Source: Bacteroidota bacterium | GTDB taxonomy: Bacteria > Bacteroidota > Bacteroidia > Palsa-965 | Assembly (NCBI GenBank): GCA_013298545.1 | Contig: JAAFIA010000027.1 | Span: 1 to 51,115 of the forward strand | Length of the DNA stretch: 51,115 bases | Direction: 5' to 3' | Shown: piece after piece, positions 8,148 through 16,734 of the stretch | Numbering within the stretch: position 1 is the stretch's first letter | How the letters are laid out: each line of letters opens with the position of its first letter | Program-made: the position numbers and the translations under genes | Notes under the pieces: generated by a model | The model's database searches: none | Told to the model about the DNA's origin: nothing | What the model saw: only the letters and a program-made list of their open reading frames with translations

Positions 8148-9239
8148 ATGAAAACGAAAACAGCTTTACTATTTTCTGATTTAAAAGGATTCTCCTCAAT
8201 TACCGACATTAAGCTAAGAGCAAGAATCGTTGCATTTAACAACAACTTATTAAAACAGGTATTATCATCTGAGAATTCATTTTATCACAATACATGGGGA
8301 GATGCTTTTTTTATTTGTTCCGAAGACTCGTATGACCTCGCAGAGATTGCATTAAAAATCAGGGACGCAGTTAAAAATTCGAATTGGAAGAAAGAGGGAT
8401 TTCCGAACGAGTTGGCTGTTCGAATTGGTTTACATATCGAAACTATTTCTAGAACAATTGACAAACGTGGGAAAGTAACAGATGTATTTGGAACAGGAAT
8501 AGACCTAACAGCTCGCATTGAGCCAATTGTTGATCCCAACGAAGTATTTTGCAGCAAAGAATTTAGAGATCATTTATTGAGCAATAATTACGATTCTAAA
8601 ATTGATGCTATTTCGATTGGCAGCCGGCAATTGGCAAAAAATTATGCTGAAAAAGCTCTTTTTAAACTAGAGTGGCGAGGTGCTGAAAGTGCCTATTTGA
8701 ATACTAAAATCGAAGAGTTGTATTGGTATGATCGTTATACATTTCATGCTGAAAATAAAATTGAGTTTGAATCATTTCGAGTAGTCAAAGTCATTTCGGC
8801 CAAACTCGAACGCTTACCCATCCTCACACAATGGAGCGGACGCGGAAATTTCAGAATCACATCAGCTTTTTTTCCTGAATTTACTCAACAAACAGATGAT
8901 AAAGGAAATCTGAACTTTGATTATCCGATAGGAAAAACCGTAAAATTTGGCGATACAATAACAATTCAATATAAGTACGAGGCCATTGATGAAACTGGTA
9001 ATAATATCCCGCTTTTCAAAATCAACTTCCGTAGGAAAACCGAATACTTTCATTTAGATATAATTTTACGGTATAAAGAATATGCTGAACCAGCAGAATT
9101 GGAGTATTTAACGGAAGAATCTGGGCATTTCCCCAAAGAAGTATCTCAAATACCTTTTGATAATCGAACAAAAAGCTATAAATTTGCAATAGCTAATCCA
9201 CAACTGAATTCAAAGTACATCATCAAATGGAAGAAGTAG
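8148..9239 (+). CDS. class III nucleotide cyclase with a beta-rich C-terminal domain
   Basis: A 363-residue soluble protein. Residues 1-150 are a class III cyclase domain: SDLKGFSSI carries the first metal Asp (Asp11), NTWGDAFF the second (Asp52), and TDVFGTGIDLTARIE the substrate region. The base-contacting Lys usually found three to four residues before the second Asp is absent (N48-T49-W50). The purine-contacting Asp112 is kept. The transition-state Asn is replaced by Asp119, while Arg123 is kept. Residues ~200-363 are predicted beta-rich, with RRKTEYFHLDIILRY and a terminal YIIKWKK. This resembles C-terminal domains seen in some bacterial signalling and immunity proteins, but I cannot name it with certainty. 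There is no transmembrane segment and no same-strand effector gene directly after it. It could make cAMP, cGMP or, as in Pycsar systems, a cyclic pyrimidine. The gene looks more AT-rich than its neighbours. Confidence 0.8.
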   Translation: MKTKTALLFSDLKGFSSITDIKLRARIVAFNNNLLKQVLSSENSFYHNTWGDAFFICSEDSYDLAEIALKIRDAVKNSNWKKEGFPNELAVRIGLHIETISRTIDKRGKVTDVFGTGIDLTARIEPIVDPNEVFCSKEFRDHLLSNNYDSKIDAISIGSRQLAKNYAEKALFKLEWRGAESAYLNTKIEELYWYDRYTFHAENKIEFESFRVVKVISAKLERLPILTQWSGRGNFRITSAFFPEFTQQTDDKGNLNFDYPIGKTVKFGDTITIQYKYEAIDETGNNIPLFKINFRRKTEYFHLDIILRYKEYAEPAELEYLTEESGHFPKEVSQIPFDNRTKSYKFAIANPQLNSKYIIKWKK

Positions 9240-9347
9240 CCTAATATATTCAGCATATTATCAGTAAGTCGCCTTGATCGATTTAATCAACTACCAATCT
9301 TGTATGTTTGTTGATTAAAAATAGGATTACTTATGCCAATTTGTTTG

Positions 9348-9360
9348 TAATTTTGCCGCC
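9348..9360 (+). promoter_or_regulatory. -7 box immediately before cphB
   Basis: TAATTTTG (9348-9355) matches TAnnTTTG and lies five bases before the cphB ATG, so the transcript would start at or next to the start codon. No clear -33 TTG was found. Confidence 0.45.
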
Positions 9361-10233
9361 ATGAATCCAAAAGGCAAACTTGTCATCGTTGGGGGGGCTG
9401 TTGATAAAGGAAGTTTTACAGAAAAATCTTTCGATCAGCAGGTAGAAAAAAATCTAAACTTTTTTGAAACTGGTATTCTGAAACGAATCATCGTTGAATC
9501 GCGTTTGCAAGAAAAATCACGTTTAGAAATTATCACAACCGCATCTAAAATCCCACGTGAAGTTGGGCCTGAATACGCCAAAGCATTTCGCTACCTCGGT
9601 GCAGAACATGTCGATGTTATGCACATCGAAAATCGCGAGCATGCCGCTAACCCAGAATTCCTGGAGCGTTTGCGCCATGCCGACATTGTGATGTTTACCG
9701 GCGGTGATCAATTGCGGCTTACCTCCATTTTGGGCGGCACCGAATTTCAAGATATTCTGCTTCATAAATACATCAACGAAGAATTTATTTATGCCGGAAC
9801 TTCGGCTGGTGCAGCGGCAGCTTCAAACAACATGATTTATCAAGGTTCTAGCCACGAAGCTTTGCTGAAAGGTGAAGTAAAAATCACATCTGGTCTTGGA
9901 CTTATTGACGATGTCATCATTGACACGCATTTTGTACAACGGGGGCGTATTGGTCGCTTGTTTCAAGCGGTTGTCGGAAATCCGAAAGTGTTAGGCATTG
10001 GTCTTGGCGAAGACACGGGCTTACTCATTACCAATAACCAGAAAATGGAAGCCATTGGATCGGGTTTGGTTATTCTTGTTGATGGTCGCCACATCAAGGA
10101 CACCAATCTAACGCAAGTAGAATTGGGGCAACCCATCTCGATTAAAAACTTGGTTGTGCATGTCATGAGTATGTACGATTTGTATGATTTAAATACGCAC
10201 ACCATGACTATTGGCGCAGCGCAACACGCCTAA
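9361..10233 (+). CDS. cphB: cyanophycinase
   Basis: Serine exopeptidase of family S51 that cuts cyanophycin into beta-Asp-Arg dipeptides. The 290 residues slightly exceed the cyanobacterial enzyme. KGKLVIVGGAVDKG is the family N-terminus. The nucleophile sits in YAGTSAGAAAASN (Ser148). FTGGDQLRL (~112-120) and IDTHFVQRGRIGRL are the other conserved blocks near the active site. No signal peptide is present, so it acts in the cytosol on intracellular granules. It is followed after 11 bp by the isoaspartyl peptidase gene, which processes its product. Confidence 0.95.
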   Translation: MNPKGKLVIVGGAVDKGSFTEKSFDQQVEKNLNFFETGILKRIIVESRLQEKSRLEIITTASKIPREVGPEYAKAFRYLGAEHVDVMHIENREHAANPEFLERLRHADIVMFTGGDQLRLTSILGGTEFQDILLHKYINEEFIYAGTSAGAAAASNNMIYQGSSHEALLKGEVKITSGLGLIDDVIIDTHFVQRGRIGRLFQAVVGNPKVLGIGLGEDTGLLITNNQKMEAIGSGLVILVDGRHIKDTNLTQVELGQPISIKNLVVHVMSMYDLYDLNTHTMTIGAAQHA

Positions 10234-10244
10234 ATGCTTCAACC

Positions 10245-11090
10245 ATGAAATTAATTATCCACGGTGGTTTTTTCAGCGAGTCTTCACAAAGTGCTGAAAC
10301 AAAATTGGCCAAACAGAACGCATTGAAACGTATTGTGCAAGATGCCTTTCGTTATATGCAAACAAATCATACCGCACTCGAAACGGTTGTGTATGCAGTT
10401 GAGTTATTAGAGAATGATGAATTATTCAACGCCGGAATTGGTTCGCAAATTCAAAGCGATGGCATCATTCGCATGAGTGCTTCACTGATGGATGGAAAGA
10501 GCCAGAAATTTAGTGGTGTCATCAATATTGAAAACGTAAAAAATCCGATTCGTGTTGCCCAACACTTATTGAAATATGATGATCGTGTTTTGGGTGGCGA
10601 GGGTGCGATTCGTTTTGCGCGCAACAATGCCTTTGCTGAATTTAGTACAGAAATTCCGCAACGAAGAAAAGAATACGAAGCAAAACTTGCGGCAACAGGT
10701 GTTGGAACAGTGGGTTGTGTGGCCTTAGATGCCGATGGCAATATCGCCGCAGCAACTTCGACAGGTGGAAAAGGTTTTGAAATCCCAGGACGAATTTCTG
10801 ATTCGGCTACAACTGCCGGAAATTATGCCAACGCATGTTGTGGCGTAAGTTGTACGGGTGTGGGCGAAGACATTGTTAGCAATGCATTAGCCACAAAAAT
10901 TGTAACCCGTGTTACCGATGGCATGACGTTGGAAGTGGCTTTTGCGAAAACATTTGCCGAACTCAAAACAATTGATGGATTTGCAGGTGCAATTGCAATT
11001 GACAAAACAGGAAACATCCATCATGCCGACTCACATCCGAGTATGGTTTTTGCGAGTTTTGATGGTGAAGTAATGGCTGTGTTTAATTGA
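10245..11090 (+). CDS. iaaA: isoaspartyl peptidase / L-asparaginase (Ntn hydrolase)
   Basis: Type 2 asparaginase-family enzyme that hydrolyses beta-aspartyl dipeptides; next to cphB its likely substrate is beta-Asp-Arg, giving Asp and Arg. 281 residues, normal to slightly short. The autocleavage site and nucleophile lie in TGVGTVGCVALD (Thr155), followed by ATSTGG and PGRISDSATTAGNYAN, the substrate-binding loop. FNAGIGSQIQSDG and MDGKSQKFSGV match the alpha subunit. Odd point: the N-terminal HGGAG motif of the family reads HGGFF (residues 6-10). The gene shares an operon with cphB (11-bp gap). No signal peptide is seen. Confidence 0.92.
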   Translation: MKLIIHGGFFSESSQSAETKLAKQNALKRIVQDAFRYMQTNHTALETVVYAVELLENDELFNAGIGSQIQSDGIIRMSASLMDGKSQKFSGVINIENVKNPIRVAQHLLKYDDRVLGGEGAIRFARNNAFAEFSTEIPQRRKEYEAKLAATGVGTVGCVALDADGNIAAATSTGGKGFEIPGRISDSATTAGNYANACCGVSCTGVGEDIVSNALATKIVTRVTDGMTLEVAFAKTFAELKTIDGFAGAIAIDKTGNIHHADSHPSMVFASFDGEVMAVFN

Positions 11091-11169
11091 AATGCCCAAG
11101 CTCAAATTCTAACACGTTTATTTAGCTACTCGCTGCGCTCGTTTTTTTTTAGACAGGAAACGGAATGAG

Positions 11170-11224
11170 TTGGTGAATTTGTGAGTTGGTGATTTGCCAA
11201 TTTCATAACTCACGAATTCACCAA
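11170..11224. repeat. imperfect 18-bp inverted repeat after iaaA
   Basis: Arms 11170-11187 (TTGGTGAATTTGTGAGTT) and 11207-11224 pair with a single G-T mismatch around a 19-base loop. It lies in the 250-bp gap between two convergent genes. It could serve as a two-way transcription stop, although no T-run follows. The rest of the gap shows nothing recognisable. Confidence 0.6.
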
Positions 11225-11340
11225 TTGTGCGCTAGCCTGTGTGGCTTCGTGTCTGCGTAGGCATTTCGCGCGTGGAAAAACACATTCTATTTATAGAAAC
11301 GCATGCGTCTTTATGCCGCGCTATGTTAGCGCTTATACAT

Positions 11341-11685
11341 TTACTCTTCTTCCAAATGGAAGCGGTGCATGATTCGGTGTGCCAATGGAGCAATAAGAAC
11401 GGCAACGGTTGATAGAAATGCAATACCACTAAAAAGTGCATAAAACGATGCAAATAATTTTGCTGCATCTGTTTCCATTTGATTGACTGGCCCCATTCCG
11501 GTTAGGATCATCGAAGCATTGAGCAAGGAATCAATCCAAGAAAGTTTGCAGATAAAATGATAGCCTAACATGCCGATAAAAAGCGAACAAAAAATCAATA
11601 CCGATCCAATCAACATACTGCGGAGCATCCGGTTGTAAAATTTCCGGCGCGGAAGGAGTGGCTTGTTTTTAGATTCGAAAGGCAT
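11341..11685 (-). CDS. small two-TM membrane protein, pore-domain-like
   Basis: A 114-residue protein with two hydrophobic spans (about 22-46 and 78-102). Between them lies SWIDSLLNASMILTGMGPV, which looks like the pore-helix and filter position of two-TM potassium channels, and a cytosolic tail HRIMHRFHLEEE. Closely similar small proteins, unnamed, are widespread in bacteria (recalled). The canonical filter TVGYG is absent (TGMGP instead), so ion conduction is only a guess. The gene follows the propeller gene after 2 bp and is probably translated with it. Confidence 0.65.
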   Translation of the reverse strand: MPFESKNKPLLPRRKFYNRMLRSMLIGSVLIFCSLFIGMLGYHFICKLSWIDSLLNASMILTGMGPVNQMETDAAKLFASFYALFSGIAFLSTVAVLIAPLAHRIMHRFHLEEE

Positions 11686-11687
11686 GC

Positions 11688-12581
11688 TTAATCTTGATTA
11701 TCAACAACGGCCATGTGTTTTCCGTTTGGTGCGATGGCAATGCGGGTAATGTTTTTCAGACCCAATCCTTTGAAGTCGTAATACGGTTCCCATGCAAAAC
11801 TTCGTCCAATACCCCAGATGTATATTTTTGTTCCGGCGGCCATGTATATATTTCCAAATCGGTCTATGGCCATATCTTGACTTCCTTCCAATGCTTTGAT
11901 TGGTTTGAAGTCTTGCACCGCATTGCCTTTTCCATCTAACGCTTTGATCCAAAGAATGCTGTCGTTATCCAGTTGTGTATAAAGTACCATTTTTTGTTTT
12001 GCACTGCGGTAAACACACATGCTTCGTCCGATGTTTGAAGCCACTTGTACCGATTTCCCTGCACGCACATCAGCAATGCGCAACGAAAATGGATTCGTCA
12101 ATGAAAACAAAAAGACGGTATTGTCGTCGAACCAACAATGATAACCAACACCAAATTCACGCTCAAGAGCGGGCTTTGCAGCAAGTGTCGTTTTGTTATA
12201 TAACCAAAGGCGTTGCGAAGAATCTTTTTCAACGACAACGGTTGAGATGTATTTATTGCCAGGCGCAAATGTTGGCGAAAATTCGCTCTCTTTCGTTTGT
12301 GTGAGTCGCGTTGAAAAACGATTGCTAACGTCGTATTTGATAATATCGGTTTGGATGCTATCGCGGGCAGAAGCGTAAAGCAAAAAACTTCCTTGTTCGG
12401 AAAATGCGGGTTGATTATCGTAACCGGGATTGTTGCTGATGTTTGAACCGCCACCAATAACAAGTTGTTCGCGGTTGTAATAGGTATCAAACAACCAAAT
12501 ATCTGAACCTGTTGGCAAACTAAGCGAGGAACAAAAGATGAAACCTAAAATCGGTAAAAGGGTGCGTAGTGGTTTTTTCAT
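11688..12581 (-). CDS. exported TolB/WD40-like beta-propeller protein
   Basis: 297 residues with an N-terminal signal or anchor segment (PLRTLLPILGFIFCSSLSLP). The rest is built of PD40-type blades such as DNQPAFSEQGSFLLYASAR, ESEFSPTFAPGNKYISTV and ITRIAIAPNGKHMAVVDNQD. This fold typically binds proteins or peptides in the periplasm. No enzyme motif is seen. Its ATG overlaps the stop of the PaiB-like gene (ATGA, 4 bp), and the membrane-protein gene follows 2 bp after it, so the three form one operon. Confidence 0.75.
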   Translation of the reverse strand: MKKPLRTLLPILGFIFCSSLSLPTGSDIWLFDTYYNREQLVIGGGSNISNNPGYDNQPAFSEQGSFLLYASARDSIQTDIIKYDVSNRFSTRLTQTKESEFSPTFAPGNKYISTVVVEKDSSQRLWLYNKTTLAAKPALEREFGVGYHCWFDDNTVFLFSLTNPFSLRIADVRAGKSVQVASNIGRSMCVYRSAKQKMVLYTQLDNDSILWIKALDGKGNAVQDFKPIKALEGSQDMAIDRFGNIYMAAGTKIYIWGIGRSFAWEPYYDFKGLGLKNITRIAIAPNGKHMAVVDNQD

Positions 12582-13204
12582 GGTGTGTTCTGGGAATCGC
12601 GGGAGTTCATGATATGCGCGAGCGCGTTGGCTTGCGGGTCGGTGTGATGACTTAATGCTTGAACAATATTTTTGCGTTCGGTTTCGGTTTTATTTTGACT
12701 CAATTTATACTTACCATCGACTTGTGTTACGGCGATTTCAAAAGCAACAATTGCGCCAATCATACCATCAATGTACTTTTCTTCGAGCGATTGCCATTGT
12801 GTGCGGTATGCCGGTTCGTATGTATGAATCATGTGCTCAAGCACCATTCGTTTTTGTTCTTTTCCGTGGAGAATTTTCACGTTCCCGCGAACATGTACGG
12901 CGATGTAATTCCAAGTAGGTACATTTTGTTTTTTCTCGTAATGCGTTGGCGAAATATACGCATGCGGACCGCTAAAAACCACCAAGGCTTCTTGCGTCTG
13001 CGCCAAGGCTTTTGCTTGCGGGTTGGCTGCGGCTAAATGGCTCAACAAACGCAATCCTGAATCGGTCTTTTCAACCGTAAAGGGCAGATGTGTAATAAAC
13101 GGAATCCCTTCGCCATTACTGGCAAAAATAGCAAACGAATGAGCTTGCATAAACGCAAACAATTCGTCAAAATTTTCGTTTCGATAATAGGATGGGATGT
13201 ACAT
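12578..13204 (-). CDS. PaiB-family FMN-binding protein
   Basis: 208 residues from the ATG at 13202-13204. The protein begins MYIPSYYRNENFDELFAFM, as PaiB proteins do; a longer frame upstream adds unconserved sequence. Family blocks visible: HSFAIFASNGEGIPFITHLPF, LLSHLAAANPQ, VVFSGPHAYISPTHYE, VPTWNYIAVHVRG and the GMIGAIVAFEI segment. The fold is a split-barrel FMN-binding domain. Bacillus PaiB represses sporulation and protease genes, but most members are uncharacterised and may be flavin-dependent enzymes. First gene of a three-gene operon, divergent from a lipoprotein gene 60 bp away. Confidence 0.85.
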   Translation of the reverse strand: MYIPSYYRNENFDELFAFMQAHSFAIFASNGEGIPFITHLPFTVEKTDSGLRLLSHLAAANPQAKALAQTQEALVVFSGPHAYISPTHYEKKQNVPTWNYIAVHVRGNVKILHGKEQKRMVLEHMIHTYEPAYRTQWQSLEEKYIDGMIGAIVAFEIAVTQVDGKYKLSQNKTETERKNIVQALSHHTDPQANALAHIMNSRDSQNTP

Positions 13205-13264
13205 ACGTTGTAAAAATAAGTGTTTGCTCCGAAACTTACGCTTGTTTTTTGTACCTTCAACTAC

Positions 13265-14554
13265 ATGAACCTGCGCATTTGGATTTTTCTGGCTTGTTGT
13301 CTGCTTTTTGCTTGTCGCCAAGATGGCGATACAGAATACCCTACGGCCCAAATTCTTTCACCAACTCCAAGCCAAGTTTTTCATGTTGGTGATACCATGC
13401 GGGTACGCGTGAAGATCAGCGACAATCAGCGTTTGGAATATGCGCGATTTCAATTGGTTGATGCCAATTTGATTCCTGCACTGCCCGTTGTTCCCTATTC
13501 GCTCAATGGGCGTGAATCGGAGATCGACTTTTTATATCCGATTGCTGATATTCATCTGAATTCCGGCTTGCATTATCTTAAAATTGAGATGAGCGATGGT
13601 GCAAACAGCACACAAAAATACCAAGCGGTACAAGTTATCGAAATGCCCAAAAGCCGGCTTGGGCTTTTTGCGGTTACACATCCACAAGCCAATGCAGTCA
13701 ACATCTATAAAATTGATTCTTCTTGGAATGCTTCGTTGTTTTTGAATTTCGCATCGGATTATGGCGATTTTACATTGAGTGATTATTGGCAACAACTCTA
13801 CTTTAGCGGAAGCATGACTGGCCCATTGCGTGCCATTTCAATTGATGGTGCATCGCCGTCTTGGCAGCAACCTTCGCAAAATGCGTTTTCGCCGTGGTTT
13901 GGAAATTTACAAAACGATGTCAAAAACACCTTGGTGTGTTATCCGTTTCTCAAACAAGTAAAACGGCTCGACATGAACGGAAGTTCGAATTACCAAGTCA
14001 ACACGGGGCAGAATGCCTTTCCCGAGCGTGTTTGTTTAAACGGAGAGCGGTTATTTGTTTCGCAATACAACATCGCAAATGCGCAGCATGAAATGGCGGT
14101 TTTTAGTTTTCCGGCTGGTGGCGGTTTGCAACAAACACCGATTGGTTTTGCCCCAATAGCCTTGATTCCGCGCGACAGCAATTTGCTCTATGTGCTTGGC
14201 AACGCCAACAATGTTGGCTATTTAGCCATTTACGATTTTAACGCGAATGGTTTTTGGACACCGCTCAATTTACCTGCGGCGGCTGTTCGTTCAGCAGTAT
14301 CAATTGATGCATCGACCTTATTGATTGGGATGAGTGATGGTGTGATTTATAAATTCACCTACAATCCGTTGGGATTAATTCCGTGGTCTTCTTCTGGTGT
14401 AGCAACGCATATTCGGTACGATGAAACGACGAATGAGGTATATGCTTCGACGGGAAATACCATTCAGGTGTATGACTACAATACAGGAACATTGCAACAT
14501 ACCATCACGCTCAACGACAGCATTACGGATTTTGAAATCTGGCACAACCGCTAG
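13265..14554 (+). CDS. lipoprotein with Ig-like and beta-propeller regions
   Basis: 429 residues from the ATG at 13265. The N-terminus has a lipoprotein signal (IWIFLACCLLFAC, lipid-modified Cys17). Residues ~25-120 look like an Ig-like domain (TAQILSPTPSQVFHVGDTM to YLKIEMSDGAN). The rest has repeated WD/NHL-like blades (for example TLLIGMSDGVIYKFTYN and TNEVYASTGNTIQVYDYNTG). Probably a surface or periplasmic binding lipoprotein. No function can be assigned. Confidence 0.75.
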   Translation: MNLRIWIFLACCLLFACRQDGDTEYPTAQILSPTPSQVFHVGDTMRVRVKISDNQRLEYARFQLVDANLIPALPVVPYSLNGRESEIDFLYPIADIHLNSGLHYLKIEMSDGANSTQKYQAVQVIEMPKSRLGLFAVTHPQANAVNIYKIDSSWNASLFLNFASDYGDFTLSDYWQQLYFSGSMTGPLRAISIDGASPSWQQPSQNAFSPWFGNLQNDVKNTLVCYPFLKQVKRLDMNGSSNYQVNTGQNAFPERVCLNGERLFVSQYNIANAQHEMAVFSFPAGGGLQQTPIGFAPIALIPRDSNLLYVLGNANNVGYLAIYDFNANGFWTPLNLPAAAVRSAVSIDASTLLIGMSDGVIYKFTYNPLGLIPWSSSGVATHIRYDETTNEVYASTGNTIQVYDYNTGTLQHTITLNDSITDFEIWHNR

Positions 14555-14560
14555 TATTTT

Positions 14561-14593
14561 TTTGATGAACAAACCATTGTTTGATTACATTTG
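14561..14593 (+). promoter_or_regulatory. promoter of the first TonB receptor
   Basis: TTTG (14561-14564), a 21-base spacer and TACATTTG (14586-14593) fit the Bacteroidota consensus, leaving an untranslated leader of roughly 75 bases before the ATG at 14676. Confidence 0.65.
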
Positions 14594-14675
14594 TAACAGA
14601 TGTTATTGTTGGCATAAAATTGTTTTTTTAAAACAGCAATAGCATTGTACCCTCACGATTGACCTCATTTTTTTA

Positions 14676-16727
14676 ATGAATCACTTCTTTCATCGACTCA
14701 GATCGCTTCTGTTTGTAGCGGTGTTTCTGTTTTCTGCGCGAGCGGATGCACAGAACCCTATTGATACAAGCAGTCTTTACGACATGTCGATTGAGCAATT
14801 GATGCAATTGAAGGCGTTTGGTGTTTCGTCAGAAACCGAAAAACTGATTAATTCTTTAATTACCACAGCCTCAAATCGTCCATTTTCTGCGCGGGAAACA
14901 CCGAATATTGTAACCGTGATTACGGCTGAGGAAATTCGTCGCAGTGGTGCGCGCGATTTGATTGATGTATTGCGTTTGGTTCCGGGCATTGATCTAGCAC
15001 AAGATGTGGAAGGTATTGTGAGTATGGGTGTGCGGGGCTTGTGGGCGGGCGAGGGAAAAGTGTTGATGCAGGTGAACGGACAAGAAGTGAACGAAATTCT
15101 TTATGGGTTTACACCGCTAGGAAACGAATTTCCAGTAGAGCGCATCAGTCGCATTGAAATTATTCGTGGGCCGGGATCAATTATCAATGGTGGTTTTGCA
15201 GAATATGCGGTTATCAATATTATTACCGATGCGTTTGATACCGGCAAAACAGCATCTGTAGAAACCCATGCGGGTGCTACTGCGCGGGGTATAACAAAAT
15301 ATGGTGCGGGCGGACAAATTTGGTTGCAAAAAAACGAACTGCAGATTGCTGCACGTTTTTCGCATTATGATGCATACCGCAGTGATCGCATGCACACCGA
15401 TGTATTTGGCGATGGGCATGACTTATACAAGAGCACATTGATACGCAATCAGCAGGCATCGTTCAACCTGCAATGGCGTAAACTTCGATTTACATACGCA
15501 TATAGCCATTATTTTACCACGACCAAAAATCCATTTGACTCAACATTTGTTAATCTTGCTCCTTACAAAAATCAATTTCTCAGTCATCGTGTTGCACTTA
15601 GCCACTCGTTTGTGCTTCATAAAAAATGGACCATTGATCCTTCTTTGAGCTATGCACTACAATCGCCTTGGGAAAATATGGAATATCCGGGCTATCAAAC
15701 ATTTCAGCGCACCGTGATGCGCGCAAGAGCAAGGGTGAATGTAAACTATAAGATCAAACGAAGAATGGCCCTCAATTTTGGTGCGCAATTTTTTATGGAT
15801 CGTGCACGTGCGGGTGAGGAGTCTTATCCCTTCAACAACGGAGAAGACGTACTTCAATTTTACAATACGTCTGGCTTTGCAGAATTTAGTTGGAAAACGC
15901 GGTTTGTCAATATCCTTACGGGTGTTCGCTTTGATCACAACTCCGGTTTTGGCGATGCTTTTGTTCCGCGTCTTGCATTCACCAAAAAAATTGGGCAATT
16001 CAACTATAAAATTCTTTACAACGAATCGTTCAAAGCCCCAACCATTGCCAATGTTGATGCGCAAACCGAATCGGGCATTCGAGCAGAACTCAATCGCAGT
16101 ATTGAGTTTGAACTGGGCTATTTGGTTGGTCGGAAAGGATTTATCAGTGCCAATGTATTTCAAGTAATGAGTCAAAATCCGATTGTCTATTATTACGACC
16201 CCATAACCGATCTCGATCAATACATCAACGGTTCTGGCACGGGTTCTTATGGTGGTGAATTGGAATTCAACTACCGCGATTCGCTCTTGAGTTTGCGTTT
16301 CTGCTACTCGTATTATGCTCCTAGAGGAATAAAAATTGAGTCAACCATTGTTCCTGGCCAAGGAAATTTACTTTTAGCATTTCCGGCACACAAATTGTCT
16401 ATGAGTACAACACTTATGCTACCCGGTAAAATTGCCTTCAACATCTCCGCACAATTGCTTGGCGAACGTTATGGTTATACGGCTGAAGATTCGCTGGATA
16501 ATAAAACACTGAGTCGTTTTGCGCCGGAACTTATGCTCAATACGTTTATTTCGCGCGACAATCTGTTCCCTGGTTTCAATGTAGGTTTTGGATGTTACAA
16601 TATATTGAATACATCCTTTCCCTTCATCATGCCTTATAGCGATGATTTGGCACCTTTGTCTTCGCTCTCGCGTGAATTTTCTATTCGCATTTCGTATCAC
16701 ATCGCTTCAAAAACAGGCAATCGCTAA
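14676..16727 (+). CDS. TonB-dependent receptor (copy 1 of a paralogous pair)
   Basis: 683-residue outer-membrane receptor with a signal peptide (LLFVAVFLFSARADAQ). After an N-terminal segment with YDMSIEQLMQLKAFGVSS, the plug domain runs from about 65 to 180 (NIVTVITAEEIRRSGARDLIDVLRLVPGID, then RIEIIRGPGSIINGGFAEYAVINIITD). The C-terminal two thirds are barrel strands ending in IRISYH. It has no carboxypeptidase-like N-domain. The ligand is unknown. The D-(M/L)-S-(I/L)-E-x-L-M leader is typical of receptors co-encoded with DUF4154/YfiR proteins, and such a gene starts 8 bp downstream. Confidence 0.9.
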   Translation: MNHFFHRLRSLLFVAVFLFSARADAQNPIDTSSLYDMSIEQLMQLKAFGVSSETEKLINSLITTASNRPFSARETPNIVTVITAEEIRRSGARDLIDVLRLVPGIDLAQDVEGIVSMGVRGLWAGEGKVLMQVNGQEVNEILYGFTPLGNEFPVERISRIEIIRGPGSIINGGFAEYAVINIITDAFDTGKTASVETHAGATARGITKYGAGGQIWLQKNELQIAARFSHYDAYRSDRMHTDVFGDGHDLYKSTLIRNQQASFNLQWRKLRFTYAYSHYFTTTKNPFDSTFVNLAPYKNQFLSHRVALSHSFVLHKKWTIDPSLSYALQSPWENMEYPGYQTFQRTVMRARARVNVNYKIKRRMALNFGAQFFMDRARAGEESYPFNNGEDVLQFYNTSGFAEFSWKTRFVNILTGVRFDHNSGFGDAFVPRLAFTKKIGQFNYKILYNESFKAPTIANVDAQTESGIRAELNRSIEFELGYLVGRKGFISANVFQVMSQNPIVYYYDPITDLDQYINGSGTGSYGGELEFNYRDSLLSLRFCYSYYAPRGIKIESTIVPGQGNLLLAFPAHKLSMSTTLMLPGKIAFNISAQLLGERYGYTAEDSLDNKTLSRFAPELMLNTFISRDNLFPGFNVGFGCYNILNTSFPFIMPYSDDLAPLSSLSREFSIRISYHIASKTGNR

Positions 16728-16734
16728 TTTTACT

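Noticed and set aside
8148-9239. A complete Pycsar or CBASS defence operon
   Set aside because: Only the cyclase is present; the next genes are cyanophycinase and isoaspartyl peptidase, and no TIR, TM or nuclease effector is adjacent.
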